Of a stretch of 64,000 nucleotides of DNA, positions 32,258 through 45,377 are shown in pieces (the stretch's first letter is position 1; each line of letters begins with the position of its first letter). The stretch is from positions 11,180,501-11,244,500 of the forward strand of contig CM075652.1 of NCBI GenBank assembly GCA_037953625.1, written 5' to 3'. This DNA comes from Crotalaria pallida (lineage: Eukaryota; Streptophyta; Magnoliopsida; Fabales; Fabaceae). A model generated the notes under the pieces. That model ran no database searches and was not told where the DNA came from. It saw only the letters and a program-made list of their open reading frames with translations. The position numbers were made by a program, and so were the translations under genes.

Positions 32258-33604
32258 CAACTCACGGGTCGAGTGGCAGCACTCTACAGGTTCCTGTCCC
32301 AAGTCGCTCGAAAAGCCTTGCCATGGTACCAACTCCTCAGGAAAAATAAGGATTTCCTGTGGGATGAACACTGTGAACAAGCTTTTATTCAATTAAAAGA
32401 ATATCTTTCCAGCCTACCCGTCCTCCACAGTCCTCTTCCTGGGGAGAACCTCATCCTATACATGTCAGTGGCTGAGACAGCAGTCAGTTCAGTTCTGGTA
32501 CGAGATGATTCAGGCACTGAGGCTCCGATCTATTATGTTAGCCGAGCACTTCAAGGATCAGAGTTGAGGTATCAGAGGCTCGAGAAACTTGCGTATTGTT
32601 TGGTCACATCAGCTCGGAGATTGAGACAGTACTTTCAGGCACATAAAATATTGGTGAGAACCGCTCAACCTATTAGACAGGTTCTTCATAAACCCGATCT
32701 AGCTAGCAGAATGGTTTCATGGTCTATCGAACTTTCCGAATTCGACATTACCTATGAACCAAGAAAAGCAATGAAGTCACAAGTACTAGCGGATTTCGTT
32801 TCCGAATTTACGGATGTTCCTTCTAACAGCTCTCATAGTCTTTGGTCAGTCTACGTGGATGGATCAAGTAATAGGAAAGGCGCAGGGGCTGGAGTAATCA
32901 TCGAAAACCCCGAGGGACTATCCATGGAGTACTCACTGAAATTTGAGTTCCAGACGTCAAATAATCAAGCAGAATACGAGGCAGTTCTGGCAGGCCTCAA
33001 GATGGTGCGTGAGTTTGGAGCGGAACAAGTGTCGGTTTTCAGCGATTCACAACTGGTAGTTTCTCAAATCAAGGGCCAGTACTCGGCAAAAGAGCCCATT
33101 CTGCAAAAATATCTGGAAGAGGTAAAGCGAATCATCTCCAGCTTTTCTGAGTTTAATATTTCCCATGTTCCGAGAGATTCAAACTCCCGAGCGGATATTC
33201 TGTCCAAGTTAGCAAGTACAAAAGGGTCGGAAAACAACAAAACTCTGATACAAGAAACTGTTCCCCGACCTAGTGTCATTTTGGCGGTCTCAATATCTCA
33301 GTCATGGATGGACCCAATTCTCACTTACTTGCAACATGGGTTTGTCCCTCAAGATCAGTCCGAAGCTCAGAAGTTGGTGAAAAAGGCTGCCCAATACACA
33401 GTTTTAAATGGAGTCTTATACAAAAGAGGTTTTGGATCCCCCATGCTCAGATGTGTCAATCCATCCCAAGCTGAGGAAATCCTGGAGGAGATTCATGGTG
33501 GCATTTGCAGCCATCACATGGGAGGGAAGTCCTTGGCGAAAAAAATAATCAGAGCAGGCTATTTTTGGCCTACACTGCAGAAAGACGCTATGGAACATGT
33601 CTGA
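32258..33604 (+). pseudogene. Tat-1 RNase H, second RNase H-like domain, integrase zinc module (copy B)
   Basis: As in copy A (877-2220), differing at 32791 and 33133. The domains are the RT thumb, gypsy RNase H, the Tat-type additional RNase H (YVDGSSNRKGAGAGV, FSDSQLVVSQIKG, HVPRDSNSRADILSK) and the H2C2 module. The terminating TGA at 33602-33604 is supplied by the first three bases of the inserted solo LTR. Confidence 0.92.
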
Positions 33605-35197
33605 GGAAACCGCAATTTGTGGTTGGAGAGACAAAGGAACCCTAGGAAAACACCTAGAAGGGGGGGTTGAATAGGTGTTGAAGCTACCTTGAAAGATTTT
33701 CGAACGAAACAAATCGAAACAATTAAAACAAATGATTTTTGCAAATTCTACAGTACTTAATCGATTAAGCAAGTCGTGTACTCGAGTAGTACTCGATTAA
33801 GCTTGAACTTAATCGATTAAATATGACAGAAAACAGAAAAATCAATTTTTCATTCGAATACGAAAATCAATCAATTCACATGCAAGATCAGAGATTCAGC
33901 GGAAATGATTAACACCTATATTCTTATTGATTAACCTAGTTATGAAAATGATTTTCCCTTTATCAATTTGAACAATTAAAGATTCAATTCAATCAATTAT
34001 GAAAATCAATCTTTCTAGGTTTTCAACCAAGAACGCAATCAAATGACTTGAATATAAAGAGTAAGGGTTTAGAGATACGACACAGTGATTTATCCTGGTT
34101 CACTTTCATCCACTTGAAAGCTACATCCAGTCCCCTCTTCAACCAAGAGAGATTCTTCACTATGAGGAATTAGAGTTCTCAAATTACAAGTGATTGCCTC
34201 ACAAGACTCCCTTCTTGCTAGCCTACAAGAGATAACCGACACCCTTGCCTTGTAATCCTATTGATCTTCTCTCTAATCTAACCTCTACCCCTTGTTGATA
34301 ATCGACACAACAAGTCTTCAATTGCTTGATGATAATCCACACACCAAGGCTTCACTTGCTTGATTCACAACCAAGACTTCTTCTTCTTCTTCAATAAGAA
34401 TGCACTTGCTTGATGATAAAATCGACACACCAAGACTTCTTGTTTGTTGTAGTGACTTGCCTTCTTGCAAAGATTACAACACAATAGAAAACACAAAACA
34501 ATCCTATGAATCTCAATCAAGAGTTATGACAATTCACCATAAGAGATTCAAAGGTTCTTGATCAAAGAATATGAAAATATGAGAACTTTGATCTTTTGAA
34601 AAAATGAGAGAGAATAGAGTGGCTTGATTCTTTTTAAAACTTGTATGAAATGATTCTAATTAATCACAAATAATAGGAAAAGGTTTATAAAGAATACCCA
34701 AAAGTTGTAGCACTTGAAAAACGATTTTGAGAAGTGAAAAACGTATTTTAAAAATCAGTTCAGCAGTACTTAATCGATTAAGCAAGTCGTGTACTCGAGT
34801 AGTACTCGATTAAGTTATCACTTAATCGATTAAGTTGATACTGCACATGTTCAAAACTTGTTTTCTCAAAAACCAACCTTTCCTTTAAAACCTTTAAGCC
34901 ACCTATTGATTCTAGGTTAAGTGAAAACTCAAATTATGATTAAATCATGACTTATGAATGAGATTCACTACCCTCTATAATAATCTACCCAAATAAAAAA
35001 CCTATGAAGCTTGAGAGGCAAAAGATAAAAGAAATACAAATACACTCAAACTTAGGTCTTCATGAGCTTGCTTTCTCTCTTCTTCATTTGATGTTTGTTG
35101 TTGCTTGTTGAGCTTGAAACTTGATCAACACATGTAGCTTGTTCAAAAACACTTTGTCATTATCAAAACATTCATCATGTTCATCATGGAACTAACA
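33602..35197 (-). mobile_element. Solo LTR of copia (Sirevirus-like), reverse orientation, copy B
   Basis: Partner of 2221-3816: 1596 bp, TG...CA, with ATGTC at 33597-33601 and 35198-35202. No differences from copy A were noticed. Its presence with the same target duplication in both copies shows that it preceded the 31-kb duplication. Confidence 0.85.
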
Positions 35198-35446
35198 ATG
35201 TCAAGAAATGTACTCGATGCCAATTTCACAGGCAATCCCCTATCAGAACCACCATGCTATAGGGGCTAAGGTACGTCTTCTCATCCCTAAGTTGACACCA
35301 GCACACACGTTGTTGACTAGGGAGAACCTGATTATCCCAACTGGATATTCAGAAATCCTATAAAGTCCTACATTAATATCTTGATTGAGATCATTCTTCA
35401 AGGCTCTTCCATAGCTTTAAGGTTGATCTTGGTTAAGGACACGACA
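35198..35446 (+). mobile_element. Tat-1 integrase scrap fused to truncated 3' LTR (copy B)
   Basis: Integrase zinc-module codons (KKCTRCQFH) at about 35201-35228, then the LTR from CAGGCAATCC at 35229 to CACGACA at 35446 and the target duplication CTAAG at 35447-35451. With the 5' LTR at 28129 this bounds Tat-1 completely, giving a 7318-bp insertion of which 1601 bp is the solo LTR plus its target duplication. Confidence 0.9.
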
Positions 35447-36646
35447 CTAAGTATTAGTCAATTGTGTGATAAGGGCAATAGGGTTATTTTTGATTCTGAT
35501 AGATGTATTATCGAGGGAAAAATTGATAATCTTATTAAGCTAATTGCTCGCAGGATAAACAATGTTTATATTATTGATTTTGATTCAATTCCCTCAAATG
35601 ATGCGAAATGTTTATTATCTAAAGAGGATGAATCGTGGCTGTGGCATCGTAGAATAGGTCACATCCACATGGCTCATTTAAATAAAATTTCTTCTAAAAA
35701 CTTAGTAGTTGGTTTGCCAAAGCAAAATTTTATTTTTTCTGAAAAATGTGATCCTTGTTCAAAATCAAAACTCACAAGGGCCTATTTTCCTTCTAAAAAC
35801 CTTGTTTCAACTCAAAGGCCTTTGGAACTTTTACATATGGATCTTTTTGGACCGTGTCAAACTAAAAGCTTTGCTGGCAACTATTATTGTTTGGTTATTG
35901 TGGATGACTATTCTAGGTATACATGGACGCTTTTTATTACTCATAAAAATGACGCATTTCATGAATTTAAAAAGCTAGCCAAGATTATTCAAAACCAATT
36001 GCATTTGAGCATTGCATCCATTAGAACTGATCATGGTGGAGAATTTAAAAATCATAGTTTTGAAAAGTTTTGCGAAAAACATGGAATTAAGCATTATTTT
36101 TCAACTCCAAGGACTCTAGAGCAAAATGGAGTTGTGGAGAGGAAAAATCTTTCATTAAAAGAGCTTTCTAGAACAATGCTTAATGACATGAATTTGCCTG
36201 CATATTTTTGGGCCGATGCAGTGAGTACAGCTTGTTATGTTATGAACCGTGTTTTGATTAGGCCTATTTTAAAGAAAACCCCCTATGAGCTGTACAAGGG
36301 GAGAAAACCTAATATTTCCCATCTTCGAGTTTTTGGATGTAAATGTTTTGTGCATAATAATGGTAGAGAAAATCTAGGATCTTTTGAGGATAGAGCTGAT
36401 GAGGGTATATTCCTTGGTTATTCTGCATCGAGCAAAGCATATAGGATATACAATAAATCTCGTAATACTATTGAAGAATCTATTCATGTATCATTTGACG
36501 AATCCGATCCCAGAAGGTTGGGAAAGGTATCTGTTAATGAAATTTCAGGTATTCTTGGAGATTTATTTATTGATGAGGATGAGGAGCCAAATGCTAAAGC
36601 GAAGGATCATTCCGAAAGCAATGGAAATTCAGTTGAAAATGTTTAG
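35447..36646 (+). pseudogene. Sirevirus-type copia integrase (copy B)
   Basis: Identical in translation to 4066-5265. In copy B the upstream copia half (25951-28128) is present in the window, so removing the 7.3-kb Tat-1 insertion brings NLL and SISQLCDK back into one frame, proving the insertion site. It ends at TAG 36644-36646. Confidence 0.92.
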
Positions 36647-38350
36647 GAGAAAAATCAAGAACAATCAATGGAACTCAACGCTGATTTGCCTAAGGAGTGG
36701 AAAACATCAAGGCACCATCCTATTGATCAGATCATCGGAGACATTTCAAAAGGTGTAAGTACTCGCAACTTTATTAGCAATCTGTATAACTTCTTTGCAT
36801 TTGTTTCTCAAGTAGAGCCAAAGAATTATTCTGAGGCTATGCTTGATGAGCATTAGCTTTTGGCAATGCAAGAGGAATTAAACCAGTTCGAAAGAAATCA
36901 GGTGTGGTAACTTGTTCCTAGGCCTGAGTCTCATCCGATTATTGGAACTAAGTGGATTTATAAAAATAAACTTGATGAGGCTGGTTTAATTGTTCGAAAC
37001 AAATCTAGTCTAGTTGCACAAGGTTACAACCAGGAAGAGGGGATAGATTATGAGGAGACATTTGCCCCTGTTGCTAGGTTGGAAGCCATAAGACTACTAT
37101 TAGCATTTGCATGTATTCTAGATTTTAAATTATATCAAATGGACGTAAAGAGTGCCTTTCTTAATGGTTTTATAAATGAAGAAGTTTATGTGTGTCAACC
37201 GCCTGGCTTTGAAAGTTATGAACACCCTGATTATGTTTACAAATTGAAAAAGGCTTTGTATGGTCTAAAACAAGCTCCTAGAGCGTGGTACGACCGTCTT
37301 AGCAAATTTTTACTGGAAAATAACTTTGAAAGAGGGAAGGTTGACAACACACTTTTTATCAAAAAGAAAGGAAAGGACATTCTTTTAGTTCAGATTTATG
37401 TAGATGATATTATATTCGGTGCTACTAATGAAATCCTTTGCAAGGAATTTTCTAGTATGATGCAGGAAGAGTTCGAAATGTCTATGATGGGCGAGCTGAA
37501 CTTTTTCCTGGGATTACAAATAAAGCAAGCAAAGGACGGAATTTTCATTAGTCAAACTAAATACTGCAAAGAATTACTGAAAAGATTTGGCATGGATAAG
37601 GCCAAGGCAGTTGCAACACCGATAAGCACATCATGCTACTTGGACAAAGACGAAGGAGGTAAATCCGTAGAAATAACAAAGTATCGAGGTATTATCGGAT
37701 CCCTTCTCTATTTAACGGCAAGTAGGTCGGATATCATGTTTAGTGTGTGTCTTGGTGCTCGGTTCCGGTCGAATCCAAAAGAAACGCACATGGTTGCTGC
37801 CAAGCGTATAATGAAATATCTGTCTGGCACAACTGATATGGGTTTGTGGTACCCCAAAGGTTCATCTTGTAATCTTGTTGGGTATTCTGATTCTGACTTT
37901 GCTGGTTGCAAAGTAGATAAAAAAAGCACTAGCGGCACTTGTCATCTTCTTGGCAATTCATTGGTATCATGGGCTAGTAAGAAACAGTCTAGTGTTGCCC
38001 TATCTACAGCTGAGGCTGAATATGTAGCCGCGGGTAGTTGTTGCGCTCATATTTTATGGTTAAAATAACAACTCCTAGACTTTGGTGTAAGTCTAGATCA
38101 CATTCCTATTAAATGTGATAATACCAGTGCTATTTCTATTACCAAAAACCCAGTGCAACATTCTCGCACGAAGCATATCGAGATTCGACACCATTTTATT
38201 CGTGATCATATTCAGAAGGGTGATTGCATTATAGAGTATGTTGATACTTCGCGGCAGTTGGCTGATATCTTTACGAAATCGCTTCCAAAATAAAATTTCT
38301 TTTTCATTCGTAGAGAAATTGGTCTAGCTTCTGCCTCTCACCTCTTTTGA
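36647..38350 (+). pseudogene. Sirevirus-type copia RT and RNase H, first copy (copy B)
   Basis: Partner of 5266-6969 with the same stops (36854-36856, 36908-36910, 38066-38068 and 38291-38293). RT palm YVDDIIFGAT and RNase H STAEAEYVAA motifs are intact; the ORF 37079-38068 covers most of it. It runs into unit 1 of the tandem array from 37316. Confidence 0.93.
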
Positions 38351-38926
38351 ATATGTGAATCTTTATCTCTCATGTTATTATTGATGCATCTTCTTAGTGT
38401 TTCAGGGGGAGATTGCACATCTTTTTGATGATTACAAAAGGGGGAGATAGATTCTGATATCTGATATATTGGCTAATTTTTGTTGGCTAATACATTCAGG
38501 GGGAGAAGATATAATCCATTATTCTGGAAGGATGCTTGGTTCAAAAATGATATATTTTTAAGCATTCATACAGGGGGAGATGAAATAATCCATTATTTTT
38601 TTCCTGTATTTAATGATTCTAAGAAAGGTTTTATTATTATATATCTATTTCTGCTTCTATAACACTTGTGATGCAGATAATAAAGAGCATATCAGAATGG
38701 TTGTTTGTCATCATCAAAAAGGGGGAGTGTTGGAAGTCAAGCTGGTTGGAAGGCATGCTTCAAACTCTCTATGGACTTCAAAGGAATTCTTTTATATGTT
38801 TTGATGATAACAAGCCAACTCAAGTTCAAGCTCACAAGTGCAAGCCAAGTCTCAAGATTGAAGACTCAAGCAAGCATAGAATAGAAACCTTCTCTTTAGA
38901 TCAAAATGTAAGGTAATGGAGTTTTT

Positions 38927-39961
38927 GAAAATAACTTTGAAAGAGGGAAGGTTGACAACACACATTTTATCAAAAAGAAAGGAAAGGACATTCTTTTAGT
39001 TCAGATTTATGTAGATGATATTATATTCGGTGCTACTAATGAAATCCTTTGCAAGGAATTTTCTAGTATGATGCAGGAAGAGTTCGAAATGTCTATGATG
39101 GGCGAGCTGAACTTTTTCCTGGGATTACAAATAAAGCAAGCAAAGGACGGAATTTTCATTAGTCAAACTAAATACTGCAAAGAATTACTGAAAAGATTTG
39201 GCATGGATAAGGCCAAGGCAGTTGCAACACCGATAAGCACATCATGCTACTTGGACAAAGACGAAGGAGGTAAATCCGTAGAAATAACAAAGTATCGAGG
39301 TATTATCGGATCCCTTCTCTATTTAACGGCAAGTAGGCCGGATATTATGTTTAGTGTGTGTCTTGGTGCTCGGTTCCAGTCGAATCCAAAAGAAACGCAC
39401 ATGGTTGCTGCCAAGCGTATAATGAAATATCTGTCTGGCACAACTGATATGGGTTTGTGGTACCCCAAAGGTTCATCTTGTAATCTTGTTGGGTTTTCTG
39501 ATTCTGACTTTGCTGGTTGCAAAGTAGATAGAAAAAGCACTAGCGGCACTTGTCATCTTCTTGGCAATTCATTGGTATCATGGGCTAGTAAGAAACAGTC
39601 TAGTGTTGCCCTATCTACAGCTGAGGCTGAATATGTAGCCGCGGGTAGTTGTTGCGCTCAGATTTTATGGTTAAAACAACAACTCCTAGACTTTGGTGTA
39701 AGTCTAGATCACATTCCTATTAAATGTGATAATACCAGTGCTATTTCTATTACCAAAAACCCAGTGCAACATTCTCGCACGAAGCATATCGAGATTCGAC
39801 ACCATTTTATTCGTGATCATATTCAGAAGGGTGATTGCATTGTAGAGTATGTTGATACTTCGCGGCAGTTGGCTGATATCTTTACGAAATCGCTTCCAAA
39901 AGAAAATTTCTTTTTCATTCGTAGAGAAATTGGTCTAGCTTCTGCCTCTCACCTCTTTTGA
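38927..39961 (+). pseudogene. Copia RT tail and RNase H, unit 2 (copy B)
   Basis: Same as 7546-8580. The RNase H frame is open from ATG 39068 to TGA 39959-39961 and carries GFSDSDFAGC, STSGTCHLLG and ADIFTKSLPKENF. It is an orphan fragment following an LTR head, with no independent promoter other than whatever the partial LTR provides. Confidence 0.88.
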
Positions 39962-40537
39962 ATATGTGAATCTTTATCTCTCATGTTATTATTGATGCAT
40001 CTTCTTAGTGTTTCAGGGGGAGATTGCACATCTTTTTGATGATTACAAAAGGGGGAGAGAGATTCTGATATCTGATATATTGGCTAATTTTTGTTGGCTA
40101 ATACATTCAGGGGGAGAAGATATAATCCATTATTCTGGAAGGATGCTTGGTTCAAAAATGATATATTTTTAAGCATTCATACAGGGGGAGATGAAATAAT
40201 CCATTATTTTTTTCCTGTATTTAATGATTCTAAGAAAGGTTTTATTATTATATATCTATTTCTGCTTCTATAACACTTGTGATGCAGATAATAAAGAGCA
40301 TATCAGAATGGTTGTTTGTCATCATCAAAAAGGGGGAGTGTTGGAAGTCAAGCTGGTTGGAAGGCATGCTTCAAACTCTCTATGGACTTCAAAGGAATTC
40401 TTTTATATGTTTTGATGATAACAAGCCAACTCAAGTTCAAGCTCACAAGTGCAAGCCAAGTCTCAAGATTGAAGACTCAAGCAAGCATATAATAGAAACC
40501 TTCTCTTTAGATCAAAATGTAAGGTAATGGAGTTTTT

Positions 40538-41565
40538 GAAAATAACTTTGAAAGAGGGAAGGTTGACAACACACGTTTTATCAAAAAGAAAGGAAAGGAC
40601 ATTCTTTTAGTTCAGATTTATGTAGATGATATTATATTCGGTGCTACTAATGAAATCCTTTGAAGGGAATTTTCTAGTATGATGCAGGAAGAGTTCGAAA
40701 TGTCTATGATGGGCGAGCTGAACTTTTTCCTGGGATTACAAATAAAGCAAGCAAAGGACGGAATTTTCATTAGTCAAACTAAATACTGCAAAGAATTACT
40801 GAAAAGATTTGGCATGGATAAGGCCAAGGCAGTTGAAACACCGATAAGCACATCATGCTACTTGGACAAAGACGAAGGAGGTAAATCCGTAGAAATAACA
40901 AAGTATCGAGGTATTATCGGATCCCTTCTCTATTTAACGGCAAGTAGGCCGGATATCATGTTTAGTGTGTGTCTTGGTGCTCGGTTCTAGTCGAATCCAA
41001 AAGAAACGCACATGGTTGCTGCCAAGCGTATAATGAAATATATGTCTGGCACAACTGATATGGGTTTGTGGTACCCCAAAGGTTCATCTTGTAATCTTGT
41101 TGGGTTTTCTGATTCTGACTTTGCTGGTTGCAAAGTAGATAGAAAAGCGGCACTTGTCATCTTCTTGGCAATTCATTGGTATCATGGGCTAGTAAGAAAC
41201 AGTCTAGTGTTGCCCTATCTACAGCTGAGGCTGAATATGTAGCCGCGGGTAGTTGTTGCGCTCAGATTTTATGGTTAAAACAACAACTCCTAGACTTTGG
41301 TGTAAGTCTAGATCACATTCCTATTAAATGTGATAATACCAGTGCTATTTCTATTACCAAAAACCCAGTGCAACATTCTCGCACGAAGCATATCGAGATT
41401 CGACACCATTTTATTCATGATCATATTCAGAAGGGTGATTGCATTATAGAGTATGTTGATACTTCGCGGCAGTTGGCTGATATCTTTACGAAATCGCTTC
41501 CAAAAGAAAATTTCTTTTTCATTCGTAGAGAAATTGGTCTAGCTTCTGCCTCTCACCTCTTTTGA
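40538..41565 (+). pseudogene. Copia RT tail and RNase H, unit 3 (copy B)
   Basis: Same as 9157-10184, with the TAG at 40988-40990 and the 7-bp deletion after GTAGATAGAAAA near 41146. The RNase H tail from 41176 to TGA 41563-41565 is open but headless. Confidence 0.88.
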
Positions 41566-42141
41566 ATATGTGAATCTTTATCTCTCATGTTATTATTGAT
41601 GCATCTTCTTAGTGTTTCAGGGGGAGATTGCACATCTTTTTGATGATTACAAAAGGGGGAGAGAGATTCTGATATCTGATATATTGGCTAATTTTTGTTG
41701 GCTAATACATTCAGGGGGAGAAGATATAATCCATTATTCTGGAAGGATGCTTGGTTCAAAAATGATATATTTTTAAGCATTCATACAGGGGGAGATGAAA
41801 TAATCCATTATTTTTTTCCTGTATTTAATGATTCTAAGAAAGGTTTTATTATTATATATCTATTTCTGCTTCTATAACACTTGTGATGCAGATAATAAAG
41901 AGCATATCAGAATGGTTGTTTGTCATCATCAAAAAGGGGGAGTGTTGGAAGTCAAGCTGGTTGGAAGGCATGCTTCAAACTCTCTATGGACTTCAAAGGA
42001 ATTCTTTTATATGTTTTGATGATAACAAGCCAACTCAAGTTCAAGCTCACAAGTGCAAGCCAAGTCTCAAGATTGAAGACTCAAGCAAGCATAGAATAGA
42101 AACCTTCTCTTTAGATCAAAATGTAAGGTAATGGAGTTTTT

Positions 42142-42706
42142 GAAAATAACTTTGAAAGAGGGAAGGTTGACAACACACTTTTTATCAAACAGAAAGGAAA
42201 GGACATTCTTTTAGTTCAGATTTATGTAGATGATATTATATTCGGTGCTACTAATGAAATCCTTTGCAAGGAATTTTCTAGTATGATGCAGGAAGAGTTC
42301 GAAATGTCTATGATGGGCGAGCTGAACTTTTTCCTGGGATTACAAATAAAGCAAGCAAAGGACGGAATTTTCATTAGTCAAACTAAATACTGCAAAGAAT
42401 TACTGAAAAGATTTGGCATGGATAAGGCCAAGGCAGTTGCAACATCGATAAGCACATCATGCTACTTGGACAAAGACGAAGGAGGTAAATTCGTAGAAAT
42501 AACAAGTATCGAGGTATTATCGGATCCCTTCTCTATTTAACGGCAAGTAGGTCGGATATCATGTTTAGTGTGTGTCTTGGTGCTCGGTTCCAGTCGAATC
42601 CAAAAGAAACGCACATGGTTGCTGCCAAGCGTATAATGAAATATCTGTCTGGCACAACTGATATGGGTTTGTGGTACCCCAAAGGTTCATCTTGTAATCT
42701 TGTTGG
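42142..42706 (+). pseudogene. Copia RT tail, truncated unit 4 (copy B)
   Basis: Same as 10761-11325, including the 1-bp loss that yields a stop at 42538-42540 and the switch to LTR interior after CTTGTTGG. Confidence 0.85.
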
Positions 42707-43821
42707 TTATTGTGATCAGAATTCTTAAAAATAATCACTATTGATGTAATCGATTAACTATTCTTAGCCTAATCGATTACATGTTTTTCAAATGTTTTAA
42801 GAATTTCTATTTTTGTAGAAGTAATCGATTATTGCTTCTATGTAATCGATTATTTCTTGATTTATTGAAAAACGTGTCAGAATAATTTTTATTATTTCCT
42901 GATTTGTTTTTATATAAAAGATTCTGATATATTTTATAAAATTCGAAAATGATTTTAAATTTGAATTATTTCCTTTTTGGTTTTAAGAATCAAATCTTTA
43001 TTTTATTTTGAAAATCGTTTTGATTTTATTTTGATTTTAAAACTTATTACAAATCTTTTATTATTCTATTTTGATTTGTTTTACTTAATTCAAAATCATT
43101 GTTGATTCAAATTGGTTTTCTTTTTAAATCAATCACTCCAACATTTTTCAAGTTCAGATAGTTTTTCATTCATTCTTTTTGCTCTGCACGTTTTCTCTCT
43201 TCTTCTTCTCAAGTCTTCTGCTTTTCATCGTTCATACTTTTTGAAGAACAAATCCTTATTGGCTGAGTAACATCTAGAGAAACACTACTTCACTATCATA
43301 GAGCATATTGTTGTATATGTGTTTTAAGAACACACAAAGCTATTGTAATCACAATCATATTCGTTCTAAACCTTAGTGGTAGGGAGAGAATCCCATAGTT
43401 GAACGTTGAGGCGTTCGTAGGGCGAGGAAGCCTGCTGTGTGATTGAGGCCCCTAGCGAACGGAGGTTCCTAGTAGTGTGCGGGGTGCTCTTGGTTGTAAT
43501 AGGGTGCGGCTCTATTGCTTGGTTATAAGAACTCTCAGGCGGGTCGCTTGGGGACTGGACTAGGCCTTTCGACGGGAAGGCTGAACCAGTATAAAATTCA
43601 CCGGTGCATGCTTTTCTAACCCTTATCTTTTACTTTCCGCATATTTACTTTATTTACGTTTCCGCGCTACTCGATTATATTTTCTATCGTTTTCGCGATC
43701 CATAACAATCGTTTAATCTCTCCATCTCAAAACAATTTTTTTTTAATTTGGTACGAATTTTTCAATACATAATAAAACTCGATTCACCCCCCGTCTCGAG
43801 ATTTTGAGGCCAAAACCAACA
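42707..43821 (+). mobile_element. Copia 3' LTR, interior and 3' end (copy B)
   Basis: Partner of 11326-12440, with one difference (42899). TAATCGATTA palindromes lie at 42747, 42770, 42822 and 42843; the TATA-like box is at 42911. It ends in CCAACA at 43821. Together with 25951 this gives a nearly complete copia element in copy B, missing only the 5' part of the 5' LTR and a middle slice of the 3' LTR. Confidence 0.88.
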
Positions 43822-45377
43822 TAAGGTAGTTGAATAGTATATAACTACTAAAATAAATGATAATATTATCTATGTTGGCCAAAAAATAAAGTGAGGTTAG
43901 AAGAGGGAATTAAACCCAAATGAGTATGCATAAATAGAATCAATCCAGTTAAAATCTATAGGAATTAGAAAGTAAAAATGAAATAACGAACTAAAGTTCC
44001 AAGTATAAATAGGAAAACGGTAAGAGAACCTAGGGAAATGGTAACAAAGCGAAGGGTGTGGAATTTAATTAGATGATAAGTTAAGGAAAAGAATAAGAGC
44101 GACAGTGTAAGTAAACAATAAGGAATAATGAAAGGGCAACAAAGAATCTAAAGAAGAGAAACCGAGCAAGAAAAACTAAGAGTGATGAAACTAATAGATA
44201 AAGAACGAAAAGCGAGAAAAGAAAATATAATATAAAGTGATTGCATACCAACGAAAACAAAAAAAAAAGAGATAAAGCATTAAATGAGCTACTTGGATTA
44301 TGAGAAGATAAAGAAAAGAGAAAAAGATAAATAAGAGAAAAAAGAATTAAATGAACTACGAATAAATGGCACCGGTTGGTTGTGAGACCCTGTGGCCAAA
44401 TAATAAAAAGTAAATGGCGCAGGTTGATTGTGAGACCCTGTGGCCAAATAATAAAAAGTAAACGATGCAGGTTGGTTGTGAGACCCTATGGCCAAATAAT
44501 AAAAAGTAAATGGTGCAGGTTGGTTGTGAGACCCTGTGGCCAAATAGAAAAAAGATAAATGACACAGGTTGGTTGTGAGACCTTGTGGCCAAGTAAATAA
44601 GAATAGATAAATGGCGCAGGTTGGTTGTGAGACCCTGTGGCTTGAGGTTTTTTTTTTGTGGATTCCAGGCCATAGAAGACGTCCAGGAGGAGCGCATTGG
44701 TTGCGTAAGCCGTACGACATGTGGGCGTACGCAGCGGTAAGACGCCTCGTAGAGGGAGCATAGTGGTGGATTCATAAAACCGTAAAAAGAGAAAGATGAG
44801 AAAAAGTATAAAAGAAAATAAAAGGAGGAAAAACGAGAAAAAGAAATAACATGAAAATAAATACGAAGAAATGTGCAAAGTGTTTAGAATTGAATATGTG
44901 CATAGTAGTAGGGTAGTAAATGTGATTGATTTAAGTCAAGTGTTAGGGACTTAGTTCATTGCTATGCTTTTTAGAATTTATCTTTCTATGTTCTATGTAA
45001 TGCTACCATTCTTGCTATTTTTCCTACATGTATAAAAGTAGAGCTTACACCAGTGCAGGCCGAGCAGGAGCACACTCCACCAGGTGGAGTGTAATGTAGT
45101 CATGAGCGGACCATAGTTTATATTCTAAATGTTATTTTGGAAATTAAAACATGTATTAGTGTATGCCCTGAAACTTGTATTAATCGGGAGTTAACTTTTA
45201 CCTGGTAGTAATATTATTATGTTTTATGCTTAAAAATTTCTCTGGGCTGAACATGTACAAACAAGAAATTTTGGAAAGTTCGAAAAACAGAGGAAACTCT
45301 GCCGGATTTTCGTCGAAATTTTCAAGTACCGTTTTCTATAAACCTTAATTTAACTAATTAAATGTGAGGATGTCACA
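43822..45377. mobile_element. LTR-like remnant with tandem repeats (copy B)
   Basis: Partner of 12441-13996. It ends GAGGATGTCACA at 45377. No differences from copy A were noticed. The hairpin CACTCCACC/GGTGGAGTG lies at 45073-45091. Confidence 0.4.
44356..44643 (+). repeat. Six-unit 48-52 bp tandem repeat (copy B)
   Basis: Same six units as 12975-13262, with GTGAGACC at 44382, 44430, 44478, 44526, 44575 and 44627. Confidence 0.9.

Larger units (their letters stand above)
37316..42706 (+). repeat. 1.6-kb tandem array of RNase H-PPT-LTR head inside copia (copy B)
   Basis: Units start at 37316, 38927, 40538 and 42142, with the same 1611, 1611 and 1604 bp spacing and the same private mutations as copy A. 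LTR heads lie at 38728-38926, 40339-40537 and 41943-42141. One base differs from copy A in unit 3 (41903). Confidence 0.93.
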
